From positions 2,536,759 through 2,600,758 of the forward strand of contig NW_024468911.1 of NCBI RefSeq assembly GCF_011745365.1: DNA of 64,000 nucleotides, given 5' to 3'. Positions 12,680 to 24,480 of the stretch are shown in pieces. How positions within the stretch are numbered: position 1 is the stretch's first letter; each line of letters opens with the position of its first letter. Position numbers and translations under genes: made by a program. The notes below the pieces were generated by a model that was not told the origin of the DNA, did no database searches, and saw only the letters and a program-made list of their open reading frames with translations. The DNA comes from Cryphonectria parasitica EP155. Taxonomy: Eukaryota; Ascomycota; Sordariomycetes; Diaporthales; Cryphonectriaceae.

Positions 12680-15124
12680 CTATGCGGTCGCCTGCAGTGC
12701 ATCCTCTAGCGATGGCGCCTCTGCCTGGCCCTCCATCGTCGGGACGTCGGCGGGAGCCTCGGTGGGGACCTCGGTGGAAACCTCAACGGAGGCCTCGACG
12801 GTAAGCTCAACAGCAGGGTCCACAGGAGCCTCAGTGGCAGGAGGAGCCTCGAGGGTGGGGACCTCGAGAGCAGCATCCAGCTTCAGCTCCGTAGGGACTT
12901 CCTGGTGCACCTGCTCTCCAGCGTCGACGGGTTGGACCTCATCCAGTCGAATCTTCTTGGCACGACCGTTCTCGTGGGCTTCCAGGGACTCCTTGACGTC
13001 CTTGAGCTCGAGCTCCACCTCGTCCAGACGTCGCTTCAGATTGTTTTCGCGGCGGTGGCTCTCGTCTAGCTGAGAGCGGAGCTGGGCCTCGGAGGCAGCA
13101 AGGGCGTCGAGCTGGGCTCTCAGCTGCACCTCGTTCTCGTGGCTGCCGTCGACAAGACCGGCGGCGGCAGCTGCACCTGTACCAAAGGCTTCATAGTGCT
13201 GGAGACGGCGCTGAATTAAATCATTGATGACTTCCAGCTCATCAACACGCGTCTTCAGGCCCGAGTTGAGAGCAAGCAGCTCCTCCTGTGTCTGAGGCAC
13301 GCCCTCTCCGTTCAGGGGCGAGGGAGCGCGACCGTTGCCTGGACCACCAAGACCGAAGCCAGCCAGAGGCTGCTGTAGGTGATGGTCGTCCATGCCGTGG
13401 TACAGCATGTGGCCGGCGTACATGTTGGGGGTCGTGGTTCGGGAGATGGGAGAATTGGTGTCGTCGATGTGACCGTTGCCAGGTTTCTGGGCGGTGCGTC
13501 GAACGCTGAGGGCGGCGGCGGCGGCATTCTGGGCCTGGATATCAGCGACATTGGCCTCATTTGCGATGGCCTGGATCTGACCGAAACAAGACAAGATTAT
13601 TAGCCTCGATGGACTTTTTTTTCTTTTGTTTTCTTTTGTTTTATGATCTTCAGACCGGGCCAGCCAACTTGGCCGAGGGAATTGTTGCCTGCGGCGCGCG
13701 CGCACTCACCTTCTTTTTCATCTCCATGCCAGGGCGCATGGTCTTGACACGGTTGCGGCTCTTTATGACATCTGTCTTGAGGGAGATAGGACGAGGTCGG
13801 CCGTGCAGCTTGAGAAACAAGCCGCAGGCATTGCAGAGAACGGCACCCGACTCATCGCGGCGCCAGAGAGGAGTGGTGGAGGTTCCACAATTCTGACAGG
13901 TAGGCTGTTGCGGGTGTTGGTCGCTACTGTTAGCTGCCATGGAGGCCATTGTCGCCTTGTTTGTGTGTGTGCGCGTTTGTGAGAGGTGCAGCCTCCAGGC
14001 CGCACTCTTGCTGTCAAGATGAAGAGACTCGGGTAGATGGGATTGCGACGATGTATTTGATGGGAATGGGGGGTGGAATGGGAAAGATTAGATAGGGATG
14101 GTATCTCTGATAAGAGATTTTCTTGGGCTGGCTGGGTGGGCGCCCCGCTACCAATCACCTCGAGGCAATTTATGCAACAGGCCAATGAGTCCCGCTTATT
14201 AGTGCCCACCCCCGGCAGGGTAGGCGATAACAGAAGTCAATCCCGATCCCGTTCTTTGTTCCCTGGCTTCGAGATCTCGACAAGTCCTGATTGATGTTCC
14301 TCTTCCGTAGTGTTCTCTAAAGAAAAAGTACAGGGACTTGACTGCCGAGGCCTGTAGTGCCATATGGGTCTTTTCGACTGACAAGCACAGATCTAGAAGG
14401 TGACTGGCCACAGGGCGCCACCACCACCAGAACTTATTCTCTCAGGGCTGATTGATGCCACCATGCTGGGGGGGGGGGGGGTAGATGCTTGTGCTAAGGA
14501 TGGATGGCCTGTGCCTGAGTCGCGTTGAGGGGGGGATGGGGAAGGGTAAGGGGGGTCTGTCATGGGTTCATGGGCAGAGAAAACAATGTTGACTTACCAA
14601 GTTGCCTCCTGGGCCAGCGCTAGTCGCAGCTGGAGCTGAAGCTGGTGTAGAGTACATGACTGCTGGTGTACTCATTGTGTTTGCTCTATCGATTGTAGAA
14701 GTATCAGCTGATTGATCACGCAAATAGCAAGATTGGGGTTTGTTTTCGCTGCTGTTGATTTTGCAGGGTATCAACAGAGATAGAAGATAAAGTCGACGCG
14801 GTGTATTTGTAGGTGTGCGATTGGAGATTCTGCAGTCTGCCCGCATTCACTGCCCGTATATTCACAATAGACAAGTGGAGCCTTTCCTCACACCAGCATT
14901 CACATGCACAGGTTGAGCCAACCTTACTGGAATCTGTCCACCTACCCTAACTGAGGAGAGCTTGTTGCTGAGCTTGCAGTGGCAGCCGCAGCCGCAGCCG
15001 CAGCTGCTATCGATGAAATGCCAGGCAGCTGGTCTTTTTGTGAGGCAGTTGTCGATGCTGAACTCGGTCGCGATGTCGGCTCGAGGGGTGGGGGAGGTGG
15101 CAGGGTGGCCGGCCCGTCTTCCAT
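12680..15124 (-). CDS. areB: AreB/ASD-4-type GATA transcription factor
   Basis: This is a fungal GATA factor of the Dal80/AreB/ASD-4 group, linked to nitrogen control and sexual development. The firm part is exon 13955-13710, with the zinc finger CQNC-X17-CNAC and the basic tail HGRPRP, and exon 13576-12680, with a leucine-zipper-like coiled coil ([16 protein letters not shown] and following heptads) and a low-complexity Ala/Val/Glu/Pro tail. Two upstream exons are inferred: 15124-14946, starting [16 protein letters not shown], and 14685-14598, containing [13 protein letters not shown]. Their phases agree (GG+A, then phase 0), a branch-like GCTGATAC lies before the second, and the total is 469 residues. 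Alternative starts are Met at 14675 and Met at 13949. AreB genes in other fungi are reported to give several transcripts, so more than one form may be made. The 642-bp third intron is unusually long for this window. Confidence 0.85.
14468..14481. repeat. G14 homopolymer inside an areB intron
   Basis: Fourteen consecutive G residues on the plus strand lie just upstream of exon 3, within the inferred 642-bp intron. Confidence 0.85.
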
Positions 15125-16063
15125 CTTGATGATCGGGAGGTGGAGGGGCGCGAGCTGGCACGGATGGTCTGGCGGCGGCGTCAAGGCCAAATAGGGCACT
15201 GGCGGTGGCAGCAGCGGAGAACGTGAAGAAGCCAGCTTGACGGTTTGGGGGAGGATGGGGAGGTAATGATCGCGTGGATGCCCGGCGAGGAGGGCAAGGA
15301 AGAGGTTGGAGGAGGGGAGAGGAAGAGAGACCCAAGTTGTATTCGAGAGGTGGTGTCTCTATCCGAACGGTGTCTGTTGGTGCTCGAGGCTGGTACGGGG
15401 CGGCCTGTAGCTGGTGGAGAAATTCTGTATGTCGTGCACCGTTCTAAGATGGGTAAAGAATTGATCGCAGCCTTCAGAAGGGCGGCAAAAAATAAAGAAA
15501 AGCAAGAAGAGAACAGTGGACAAAGAAAGTCTGTGGGATTCTGGGATGTTGAGCGAGGGGAAGAGAGGGAGAAAAGAGAGGAGAGTATATTAAAACACAA
15601 GAGGCCAAAAGAGTGACTCGAAGATTAACGCAGAAGCAACGAAGTAATCAAACAGCCGCTCAGGCAAGACCTTGTTTCTCTTTTCTTTTTTTTCTTCCCT
15701 GTACTCCGAAGCTTTGGATAAAAAACAGATAACGGTAGATGCACAAGAGGTCGAGAGAATGTAGTGATTAGAAAGGACACAGGAAAACCAAAAGACGGAT
15801 GTAGCGGGACAGGAGACGAAGCGATCGATCTCGTTGGGCAAATTATGACGAGGCTGCCGAGAAAAGAAAGGGACCCCCAGTTCCTGCGTACCCCTGACTT
15901 TTGTCACGTAAGAGAAAAGAACAAGAAGAACAAAGATGACTGATTGAATACGGGGCCTGGTGAGCGAGGGGATTCTCACCCCGCCTCGCGTACCCCCTCT
16001 CCTCTTCCCAATCACGCCCTACGTCCGAATACGGGACCTTATGGGGAGAACTTGGCATATTGC

Positions 16064-16114
16064 GATAATCTACCGCCGAGGACCCTCCCGCGTGGATTAT
16101 CTACAATCTGATAA
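16064..16114. promoter_or_regulatory. Cluster of three GATA-factor core sites upstream of areB
   Basis: GATAA at 16064-16068, TTATC (GATAA on the other strand) at 16097-16101 and GATAA at 16110-16114 fall within 51 bp. A further AGATAA core lies at 15728-15732. HGATAR is the site bound by fungal GATA factors, so autoregulation or AreA control is plausible. Occupancy is inferred. Confidence 0.5.
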
Positions 16115-16466
16115 TTGCCGAAAGACGACCAGCCCTATGTGAGGGGACACATCTCTACTCTGGCTTATTGCTCATTCGATGCTTGGGCCTGGCTCATGGA
16201 TGTACAGTGCAGTACAGTACAGCGTGGTCTCATCACCTCCCTGTTAGAGACCTCGTTACTCTGCTGGGTGCTATGGTACCTGCTCAAGTACCTAGCTCAG
16301 GGGGGGAAGGGGGTGTAAGCCACGGGGTGGGCTTGAGCATTATGGCGATTTGAAGGACGTCTGTGCATATGCGAGGCACTATTTAGTGTTACTTTAAAAC
16401 TACCTGTACAAATGCTGACGGGGTATGAGTATTCCTCATTCCTTCTGTGCACAATACACTCACCTG

Positions 16467-16488
16467 CACACACACACACACACACACA
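16467..16488. repeat. (CA)11 microsatellite
   Basis: A CA dinucleotide run in the areB-krr1 intergenic region. Confidence 0.9.
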
Positions 16489-17306
16489 AAGATGTTACAG
16501 CTATTTGATCTCACCTCTCCAGATTATCATCTCCATGGTGAACAACATGTCGCCATGACAGACTGCGCAACAGCAACAAATCATACATGGTAAATTCAGA
16601 TACACTACTTCTTGTCGGGTGTGGCTTGCTCTCTGCTAATATCAGGACAGATTCGATGGATGCAGATCATCTGCGGATCGAGAAGCTTATTTCAACCACT
16701 AGATTATTTTTAGGACCCATGGAATCTCTTTGCCCCTGCCTGCATTACTATCATACTTATATATGGATTATTGGGGGGGAAGGGGGAAACTTCATCTACC
16801 TGAACAAGCACAGGACAGGTCAAGATGAACTGGAAGGGTATTCGTAAAAGAGAGCCTCGAGGAATAAAACAATTTTGAAGAGAGGATTTCCCTGTGCTAG
16901 TTACGTACCTCATTTTTGGGTATCTGGAAATCAGGAGAGAAATGAGACCATTAGAAGGAGAGAAACCACCGCTGTAGGCGGCAGCGACCCCGACTGGCTG
17001 TAATGGGGGCCAGGCGCTCTCTCTCCCTCCAGGGTCCTACCACTACAAGTACAGGGACGCTACCAGAGTACAGGGGGTCACTACAGGCAAGAGGCCGGGA
17101 GGGGCCTTACCTAAGCCGGTGTGGTCCAGGCCCTCCCGGCAGATACTGTTAACCGTCCTGCCTGCCGAGCCGGCCAAAATTTATTTTCCTGCGCAGCAAG
17201 AGCAGCTTTTCCTCTTGAGCCTTCACCCGCGCTTTCAGTTCACCTCTCGACACTCAGATCAATTAGCTGCATCTTTTGCTCCTAAAATATATCCTTTCTT
17301 CCCACA

Positions 17307-18466
<1,160 letters not shown>

Positions 18467-18630
18467 GAGAGAGAAAGAAGAAGAAAAGACAGAGAGGTGT
18501 GTGTATGTACTCTTTGTTCCTCCCTATATTTGGTCGATCTCGCATGAGCTCTTTCGATACCCGGTCAACATGTACAGGCCAAAAGTAATCGTCCTACCTG
18601 CGTTTCAATACTATATGTGTGAGATGTGTT

Positions 18631-18633
<3 letters not shown>

Positions 18634-18668
<35 letters not shown>
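18634..18668. repeat. (GA)n microsatellite between convergent genes
   Basis: About 17 GA units sit between the krr1 stop and the dehydrogenase stop, probably within one or both 3' untranslated regions. Confidence 0.95.
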
Positions 18669-18671
<3 letters not shown>

Positions 18672-18744
18672 AGCTCGACTCTCGTATAACTTGTACAGGA
18701 GGGTATTGGTAATAGACAAAAAGCTGTGGAAGAGGCACCAGACC

Positions 18745-19951
18745 TCACAACTTAGAGGATGGTCCCGTCTCGGGCGCGATCTCGATGACCAGCTTGCCAA
18801 ACTGCTTCCCATCCTTCATGTCGGCAAAAAGCCCGTCGATCTCGCCCAGGTTGGTCAGCCCTTTCACGACACGGCTCACGACAGGACGGATCTGCTTCTC
18901 CCGCACGAAGGCGATCATGTCCCTGAACTCGCGCCTCGAGCCCATGGTGCTCCCCCTCAGCTCGATATTCTTCATGACGGCGGACATGGACCAGTCCATC
19001 TTGGGCGACACGGTCAAGCCGTACTGCGAGATGATGCCGCCGGGCTTGAGCAGCCTCACCGTCTTGGCGACGATATCCCCACCAGCGCCGTCAATGACGG
19101 CGTCCAGGAACGGCCTGTCCTTGGGCAGCAGCTCCGCCAGCTGCTTGTCCCAGTCCTTGTCCCGGTACGAGACGCCTCCCCTGGCACCGCCCACGGAGAC
19201 GGCCCTGGCGACCTTGGCCTTGTCCCCGCTGGTGACATACACGGCGCAGCCCAGGGCGACGGCGAACTGCACGGCCTGCAGCGCCACACCGCCGCCCACG
19301 CCCGTGACCAGGACGTTCTGGCCCGCCCGGGCGCCGGCCTTGGTGACCAGGGCGCGCCACGCCGTCAGCCCGACGAGCGGCAGGGCCGCTGCCTCGGCGG
19401 CCGAGAGGTGCGGCGGCGCGGGCTCGACGTCGGCCTCGGCGCACACAATGTACTCCTGCGCGGTGCCGGCGTCGCACAGCTGGGTCGAGCCGATGACGGC
19501 GTAGCGGCGCAGGTCCTCGGGCCCGTCTGGGTGGGCGTCCCAGCCGCGCAGGGGCAGGAGCACGACGGCGGCGCCGGGCGCGAGGTCGCTGCGTTTACAG
19601 TCGGGCCCTTGGGCGAGGATGGTGCCTTGGCCGTCGGCCAGCATGGGGTGGCCGAAGGCGATGCCTGGGTAGAGGTGCTGGCGGATGAAGAGGTCTCTGT
19701 GGTTGAGGGCGGCGGCGTTGAGGCGGATGAGGACCTCGCCTGGGCCTGGGGTGGGCTTGGGCACCTCTTTGAGCTGGAGGCTGGAAGTGTGCAAGACGGT
19801 AGGTGTGCGTGTGTATGTCAGCTCCTGAAGGTTGTGTTGTGGTGGTCATGTCCAATGTCGAGGAGCAGGAAGAAAAGAAGGAGGTAGCTCACGGATAGTA
19901 CACCTTGCCAGGCTTCCCGTCGATCTTCTTGATCGTTAAGGCGACAGGCAT
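18745..19951 (-). CDS. Medium-chain dehydrogenase/reductase (zinc-type ADH/quinone oxidoreductase-like)
   Basis: Exons 19951-19893 and 19780-18745 encode 364 residues. The splice joins KVYYP to LQLKEVPKPTPGPGEVLI, the usual start of an MDR GroES-like domain. LNAAALNHRDLFIRQ (about residues 43-57) is the typical substrate-domain motif of zinc-less or structural-zinc-poor MDRs. The Rossmann part carries TGVGGGVALQAVQFA near residue 180 for NAD(P) binding. I do not see the cysteine cluster of classical structural-zinc ADHs, so an NADPH-dependent quinone or enone reductase type is likely. The substrate is unknown. The frame is GC-rich with strong codon bias. Oddly, the first coding exon is only 59 nt. 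Confidence 0.88.
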
Positions 19952-20531
19952 CTTGGACGAGGTCTTGATTCCTAGCCGTATACCTTTTGAAGAGTGAGTT
20001 GTTGCAGATCTACCGAATGCAGTAGAGGGAGGAAAAGGGGGGTGAGGATGTTGTACTATTTTATTGATACGAAGATGTAGCCACGAGTATGCATGTATTC
20101 TTTGCATGAAGAAGACGTCTGTCTTGTTGCATAACCTCAAAGTAAAACATCAAATAGAATATCATGAATATCGATCAACACTGACTGCATAAACAGCCGT
20201 GCCCGCGGTTGAGGTTGTGTGGAGGAGCAAAGAGCCGAGGCAACACTTCGCATGCGGGATGTGGTGGAGACTACTCGGGACCGGGAGCGGCCTTCCCACC
20301 TGCAGCCGCCCGGAGCCGGGGTCGGTCATCGTTCTTTCTTTCCTTTTTCCCCATTGTTGGCTGCACGTCAGCATGTCTTCTCCTTGTCTTGAAGCCACAT
20401 TCAAGAGGGCCAATTCCAAGTCATCATGTTGTTATATCCTGGCCAATTTTTCACGAAGGTTTTATTTGTGAGAACATTAAGATGTAATCATGTCTCTGAA
20501 GAGTCCACCTCACTCACACTCGCCCTGTCTC
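19952..20531. other. Intergenic between two same-strand genes
   Basis: 580 bp holding the presumed promoter of the dehydrogenase gene and the 3' flank of the YeeE/YedE gene. No coding segment was recognised. Confidence 0.6.
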
Positions 20532-21772
20532 TCACACGCCCGTCACTCTGGAAACGCCAATCGCCGCCGCAAAGACACACGCCATCGTCACAAGGCTCGA
20601 CATGGACATCAACGCCATCCCACTGATCCCATGTCCCGACGCGCACCCCCCAGCCATCCTCGACCCGACGGCCATCAGGAACCCCCCAGCAAACGCCTTC
20701 GCAGGGCTCATCACGCCCGCGGCCGCCGTCTCTGTGAGCACCCAGCCCGGCCCCAGACGAGCCAGCAGCCACGTTCCCGCCGCCATGGCCGCTGCGAAGA
20801 GCACCGCTGACGAGCCTGGCCGAGCCTGCCTCCGCCCGCGCGCCAGCCACACAATCCAGTCGCCCAGCTGCTCGTAGCACGTCGACACCCCCAAGAGCGA
20901 ACCCCTCAGGAGCAGGGAGACGGCCTGCGCGGCCCCGATGACCAGACCCCCCGTGACAGGGTGCAGCGGTGATGATGCCGAGGGCATGCGCAGGGCTACC
21001 ACGGCGACGATGGTTGCGAGGGCGGTCCCGTAGGCCACGAGGGCGGTGGTGTGCCGCGTGCCCAGGAACCCCGCCAGGCTCACCTCGGGTGGCGGTGTGG
21101 TGTTGGTGATGGTGGTCTGTTTCCTCCTGGCGGCGATCCAGGGCCGCAGCACAGCAGACCAGCAGATGCCGCCCACGGAGGCGCCGGCTATGATGGCGGG
21201 CGCGGATGGGATGCCCAGTGCGATCTGAGGGAACACCATGCCTGGGCAGGACGAAGAGAGGGACATTCCTGCGCCGAGGAGCAGGCCACCCAGTACGTTG
21301 CCGTCGATAGGGGACCCCGTGATGCCGGTTGGAGACCAGGACCGGGGCGGTGGGACTGGGTGGCCCAGCCGGCGAAGGAGTTCGATGGTGAGGCTAGAAT
21401 TCAAGCACACAACTCTGTCAGGGCCTGGGTTAAGGTTGAAGAGAGGAAGCCGATGGGTGGTAGAAGGAGAAAGAGATTTGGGGTGTCTGCGTGTGTTGGG
21501 AGAAGGGAAAGGAGGTTGTGTGCAAGGGCAGGAGGACGATCATCATCAGAAGAGATGTCTCTCTTCTCCCTCTCCCTCTCCCTCCCTCTGTGTGTATGTG
21601 TGTGTGTTGTATGGGTGTCCACAACTTACGCACTACAGCCCGTGGCCGTCAAAAAGGTCTGGACCATGTTCCACTTCTGGAGCGTGAATTGTGAGGCTAT
21701 CAGGTAGGGTTCGTACATGCCGGAGGCGGCGAGGCTAGCCCCAAAGGCCGAGCCTGTGATGATCGTGTCCAT
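20532..21772 (-). CDS. YeeE/YedE-family sulfur (thiosulfate) transport membrane protein
   Basis: Exons 21772-21630 and 21393-20532 encode 334 residues; the splice completes an Ala codon (GC+C) to read ATGCSALTIELLRRLG. The protein is a string of hydrophobic helices with two related halves. Each half carries a cysteine motif typical of the Sulf_transp family (PF04143): SSCPGMVFPQ in the first and GGCASGHGISG in the second. Bacterial YeeE/TsuA imports thiosulfate through such conserved cysteines. Fungal members exist and are annotated only by domain, so substrate is inferred. The start gives MDTIITGSAFGASLAASGMYEP, a plausible first helix. No sulfur-metabolism partner sits next to it. Confidence 0.87.
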
Positions 21773-23066
21773 GCTTCCTCTCCTTTGTTTTCCTCTTCTG
21801 CTCTGTTCCTTCTTTTCTTTTATTTGACTTTTGGATAATTCCCCCCCCCCCCCGAGGACTTCTCTCTTTCTCTCTCTTTCTCTCCCTTAACTCATATCCC
21901 CAAAACAAAACCAAATAAAAGAACAAAGTATTTACAGGGGAAGTATGGATGCAAGAGAACGAAGACAGGACTCGCTCGGGAAACAAGTCGCTGCTGCAGG
22001 AAGGTGAAGAGTGGAGAGGGAAGAAACCCGGAAGGGGCCAAAGCAGCACACGGACGGCCAAACTTTCCTTTATAAAATACCGGGCTTCCCAGCTGGAAAG
22101 ATTACAAATTCATCATGCCGAGAGATTGATTATCTATCATTCTCTTTTGGAGATATATAGAGAGAGAGGGGGTATGCCGGTCATTGAATAGACAAAGAAA
22201 AGAGGCGTGGGTCCTGCGGTGAACGATGGGGATGACGACCATCCCTTTCGACGGGGCCCATGCTAAAGCCTTTTTCAGCAGGGAAAGCCGGCGGCTGTCG
22301 TGTGGGGTGGGAAGAGGCAAGAGAGGGGGGCGCCTTGATGAACGCCGACGAGGACTTTGAGTTGAAAAAGTCAAAAGCGGGTTTGTTTTGTGGAGTCTTT
22401 GCTTGTATTTTGTTGATTACTTTTCTTGGTTCTTTGCCTTCTTTCTTCCCAGGAGAAAAGTGAAAATATATGTCTACACGTCTACGACCAAGATACTCTT
22501 TTCATATTATGGACGTCCAGTAGTAGTACACGTCGTTACCGTCCCACTGGGACCAAAAGTAATCATACTAAATATACTATCTAATGTGCCGTGTCTCAGA
22601 TGCGAGGAGGGGTAGAGGAAACAAAGATCAGAGGAGGGGGAGGGGGGGGGGGGACAACAGACAACCAACAACAGATCTTTTTTTCTCTTCTCTCTTCTCT
22701 CTTTTGGACTCCACCAACAGAACCAAGCCGACTTGCAGTCACCCCATCCATGCTGGACCCAGCAATTCGGCGACCGTCCCCACTGCGCCAGCATTGATCT
22801 AAACAAGGACCAGGCCTAGAGAGGTGTTCCCATTCGGCGACCTGACCACGAATCTACTGTTTTGCAAGTAAGCAATTATATGCTGTATGACACCTTCTCC
22901 TCCCTCTGCCTTTGTCCCTCCTCCTCCTCCTTCTCCTCTTTCTCAACTACTGGCCAACCCCTACCCACTTCCCATGCACAGTACACCAGAAAAGGAAAAA
23001 AAGAAACAAAAGAGGGAAAACAGGCAGAAGAAGAAGAAACATCCCGTCCCCCACTTCCTCCCGCCC
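21773..23066. other. Intergenic 1.3 kb, homopolymer-rich
   Basis: Presumed promoter of the YeeE/YedE gene on the left and 3' flank of the RidA-like gene on the right. It contains a C13 run (21841-21853), a G run near 22642-22653 and long pyrimidine-rich stretches. No supported gene. Confidence 0.6.
21841..21853. repeat. C13 homopolymer
   Basis: Thirteen consecutive C residues about 70 bp upstream of the YeeE/YedE start codon, likely in the promoter or 5' leader. Confidence 0.9.
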
Positions 23067-23477
23067 CTACCTCCTCCTCTTCACCGCCGTAACCTCAATC
23101 TCAATCCGCATAACCTCCTCCATCAGCCCGGCCACCATCATCGTCGCCGCCGGCCGCACATCCCCAAGCCACCGCCCCAAGACCCCCCACGTCTTGGGGA
23201 AATCCCCACGGTCCGGCAGGATGTACCGCACCCGCACGATATCGCTCACCTCTGCCCCGGCCTCCTCGAGCGCCGAGGCGATGTTGCGCATGCTCTGCTC
23301 TGTCTGCTCTGCCACGTCGGCCGAGATTGTTTGGGTCTTGTAGTCGTAGCTAAGTTTTGTTTTTGATCATGTTAATTGTTTTTCAGCCACCAGTTTTGGG
23401 GGGGGGGGTGGATGGTGCTGGGCTCTGGGAACTCGTTATCACCACTCACTGCTCGTGTGAGGGCTCTGGAGAGGGTG

Positions 23478-23518
<41 letters not shown>

Positions 23519-23704
23519 ATATGTGTGTGTATGTGGGTGATGAGAGAAAGCAGGAAAGGCAAAGGATTTACGCATGACTTACCCTGTGCATCCCGAGACA
23601 AAGATAAAGTCCCCATCAACAACTGCCCTGGAGTATCCTATCTGCTGCTCAAAGGAACTGCCCGAACTGATCAATCTTCGGGACGAGGTCTCGGAGGACG
23701 ACAT
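23067..23704 (-). CDS. RidA/YjgF/UK114-family small protein
   Basis: Exons 23704-23583 and 23349-23067 encode 134 residues, the normal size for this trimeric family. The joined sequence reads FIFVSGCTGYDYKTQTI, then EQTEQSMRNIASALEEAG and the C-terminal strand RIEIEVTAVK. Canonical RidA deaminates reactive enamine/imine intermediates (for example 2-aminoacrylate) using an arginine in an A-R-S-C-V-E-V strand. By my alignment the matching stretch here is PAATMMVAG, so that arginine appears absent. This would place the protein in a Rid subfamily of unknown activity. The 233-bp intron contains a TA/TG microsatellite. Confidence 0.88.
23479..23518. repeat. Compound (AT)n(GT)n microsatellite within the RidA-like intron
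   Basis: About 12 AT units followed by about 8 GT units lie between the two exons of the RidA-like gene. Confidence 0.93.
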
Positions 23705-23850
23705 TTTGATGTAGGTTTCCTTGTCTGTTTTCTTTTCCTCTGTTCTTCTTCTTCCTTCCCCTTCAGGGGATTCCAAAAAGTTGTAGACTTGACGATGGTC
23801 AGAAAGAGAAAAAGAAGGATATGGTCATGCACATTTTTTTTTATAAAAAA

Positions 23851-23883
<33 letters not shown>

Positions 23884-24480
23884 AAGATTGGCTTGGGACT
23901 GATTGATGACTCTTTTCATCTCTTTGGCAGTCGGTCAAGTCTTCCCTCCGCTTGCGGCATGCCCAGCCCATATCACCCCGGATACCGGCAATAACCACAT
24001 AGTCCTATTGACTCATAGGCATAGAAAGAAGGGGCTAAAAGAGAAGACAGCCACATATAGATCGACAATGTTGACATACATCACCAGCATTTGAACTTGC
24101 TCTCATCTCTAAAAACTTTATTACCGTGCCTCAACTGGTGAGGCCCGTTGATCATATAGTACATGCAGTCCTTGCTAGAGCGCCGCCGCCTTTACCTTGA
24201 ACCCTCCCACCTCATATACTGCCGTCTTCACAGAGAACTTGTGCTGTGTAGACCACGAGGCAGGCTTTTTCAGAAAATCTGTCCCTTCAGGAGAAGATAA
24301 AAGACGAAGAAAGGAAAGATAACAGCACACCCCCGCTCTCCCGCCTGAAACTCCTGCCCAAACCCAGGGAATGGTATACCGAGGATGTAATAAACTCCAG
24401 CCGCGCATCAACATCAGACTTTTTCTTACCTCCTCTACTCCCTCCCAGTTTTATAGCCAGCCGCTATTATCCTGGACCCC
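23705..24480. other. Intergenic between RidA-like and Arp9 genes
   Basis: 776 bp with the presumed promoter of the RidA-like gene and the 3' flank of arp9. It includes a TA run at 23857-23883. No supported gene. Confidence 0.6.
23857..23883. repeat. (TA)13 microsatellite
   Basis: A perfect TA run about 150 bp upstream of the RidA-like start codon. Confidence 0.92.

Larger units (their letters stand above)
15125..17306. other. Divergent intergenic region between areB and krr1
   Basis: This 2.2 kb should hold the promoters of both flanking genes. It includes a purine-rich stretch near 15.25-15.6 kb, several GATAA cores (15728-15732 and the cluster at 16064-16114), tandem copies of a GTACAGTAC-like word at 16201-16218 and a CA run at 16467-16488. 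I see no supported coding segment. Confidence 0.6.

Noticed and set aside
18619..19887. Plus-strand open frame of 422 residues opposite the dehydrogenase gene
   Set aside because: It is the antisense shadow of a GC-rich coding exon. The minus strand carries clear MDR motifs and correct splice joins.
21401..21622. Thr/His-repeat frame in the YeeE/YedE intron
   Set aside because: It lies within the intron and is driven by a CA/GA-rich repeat.
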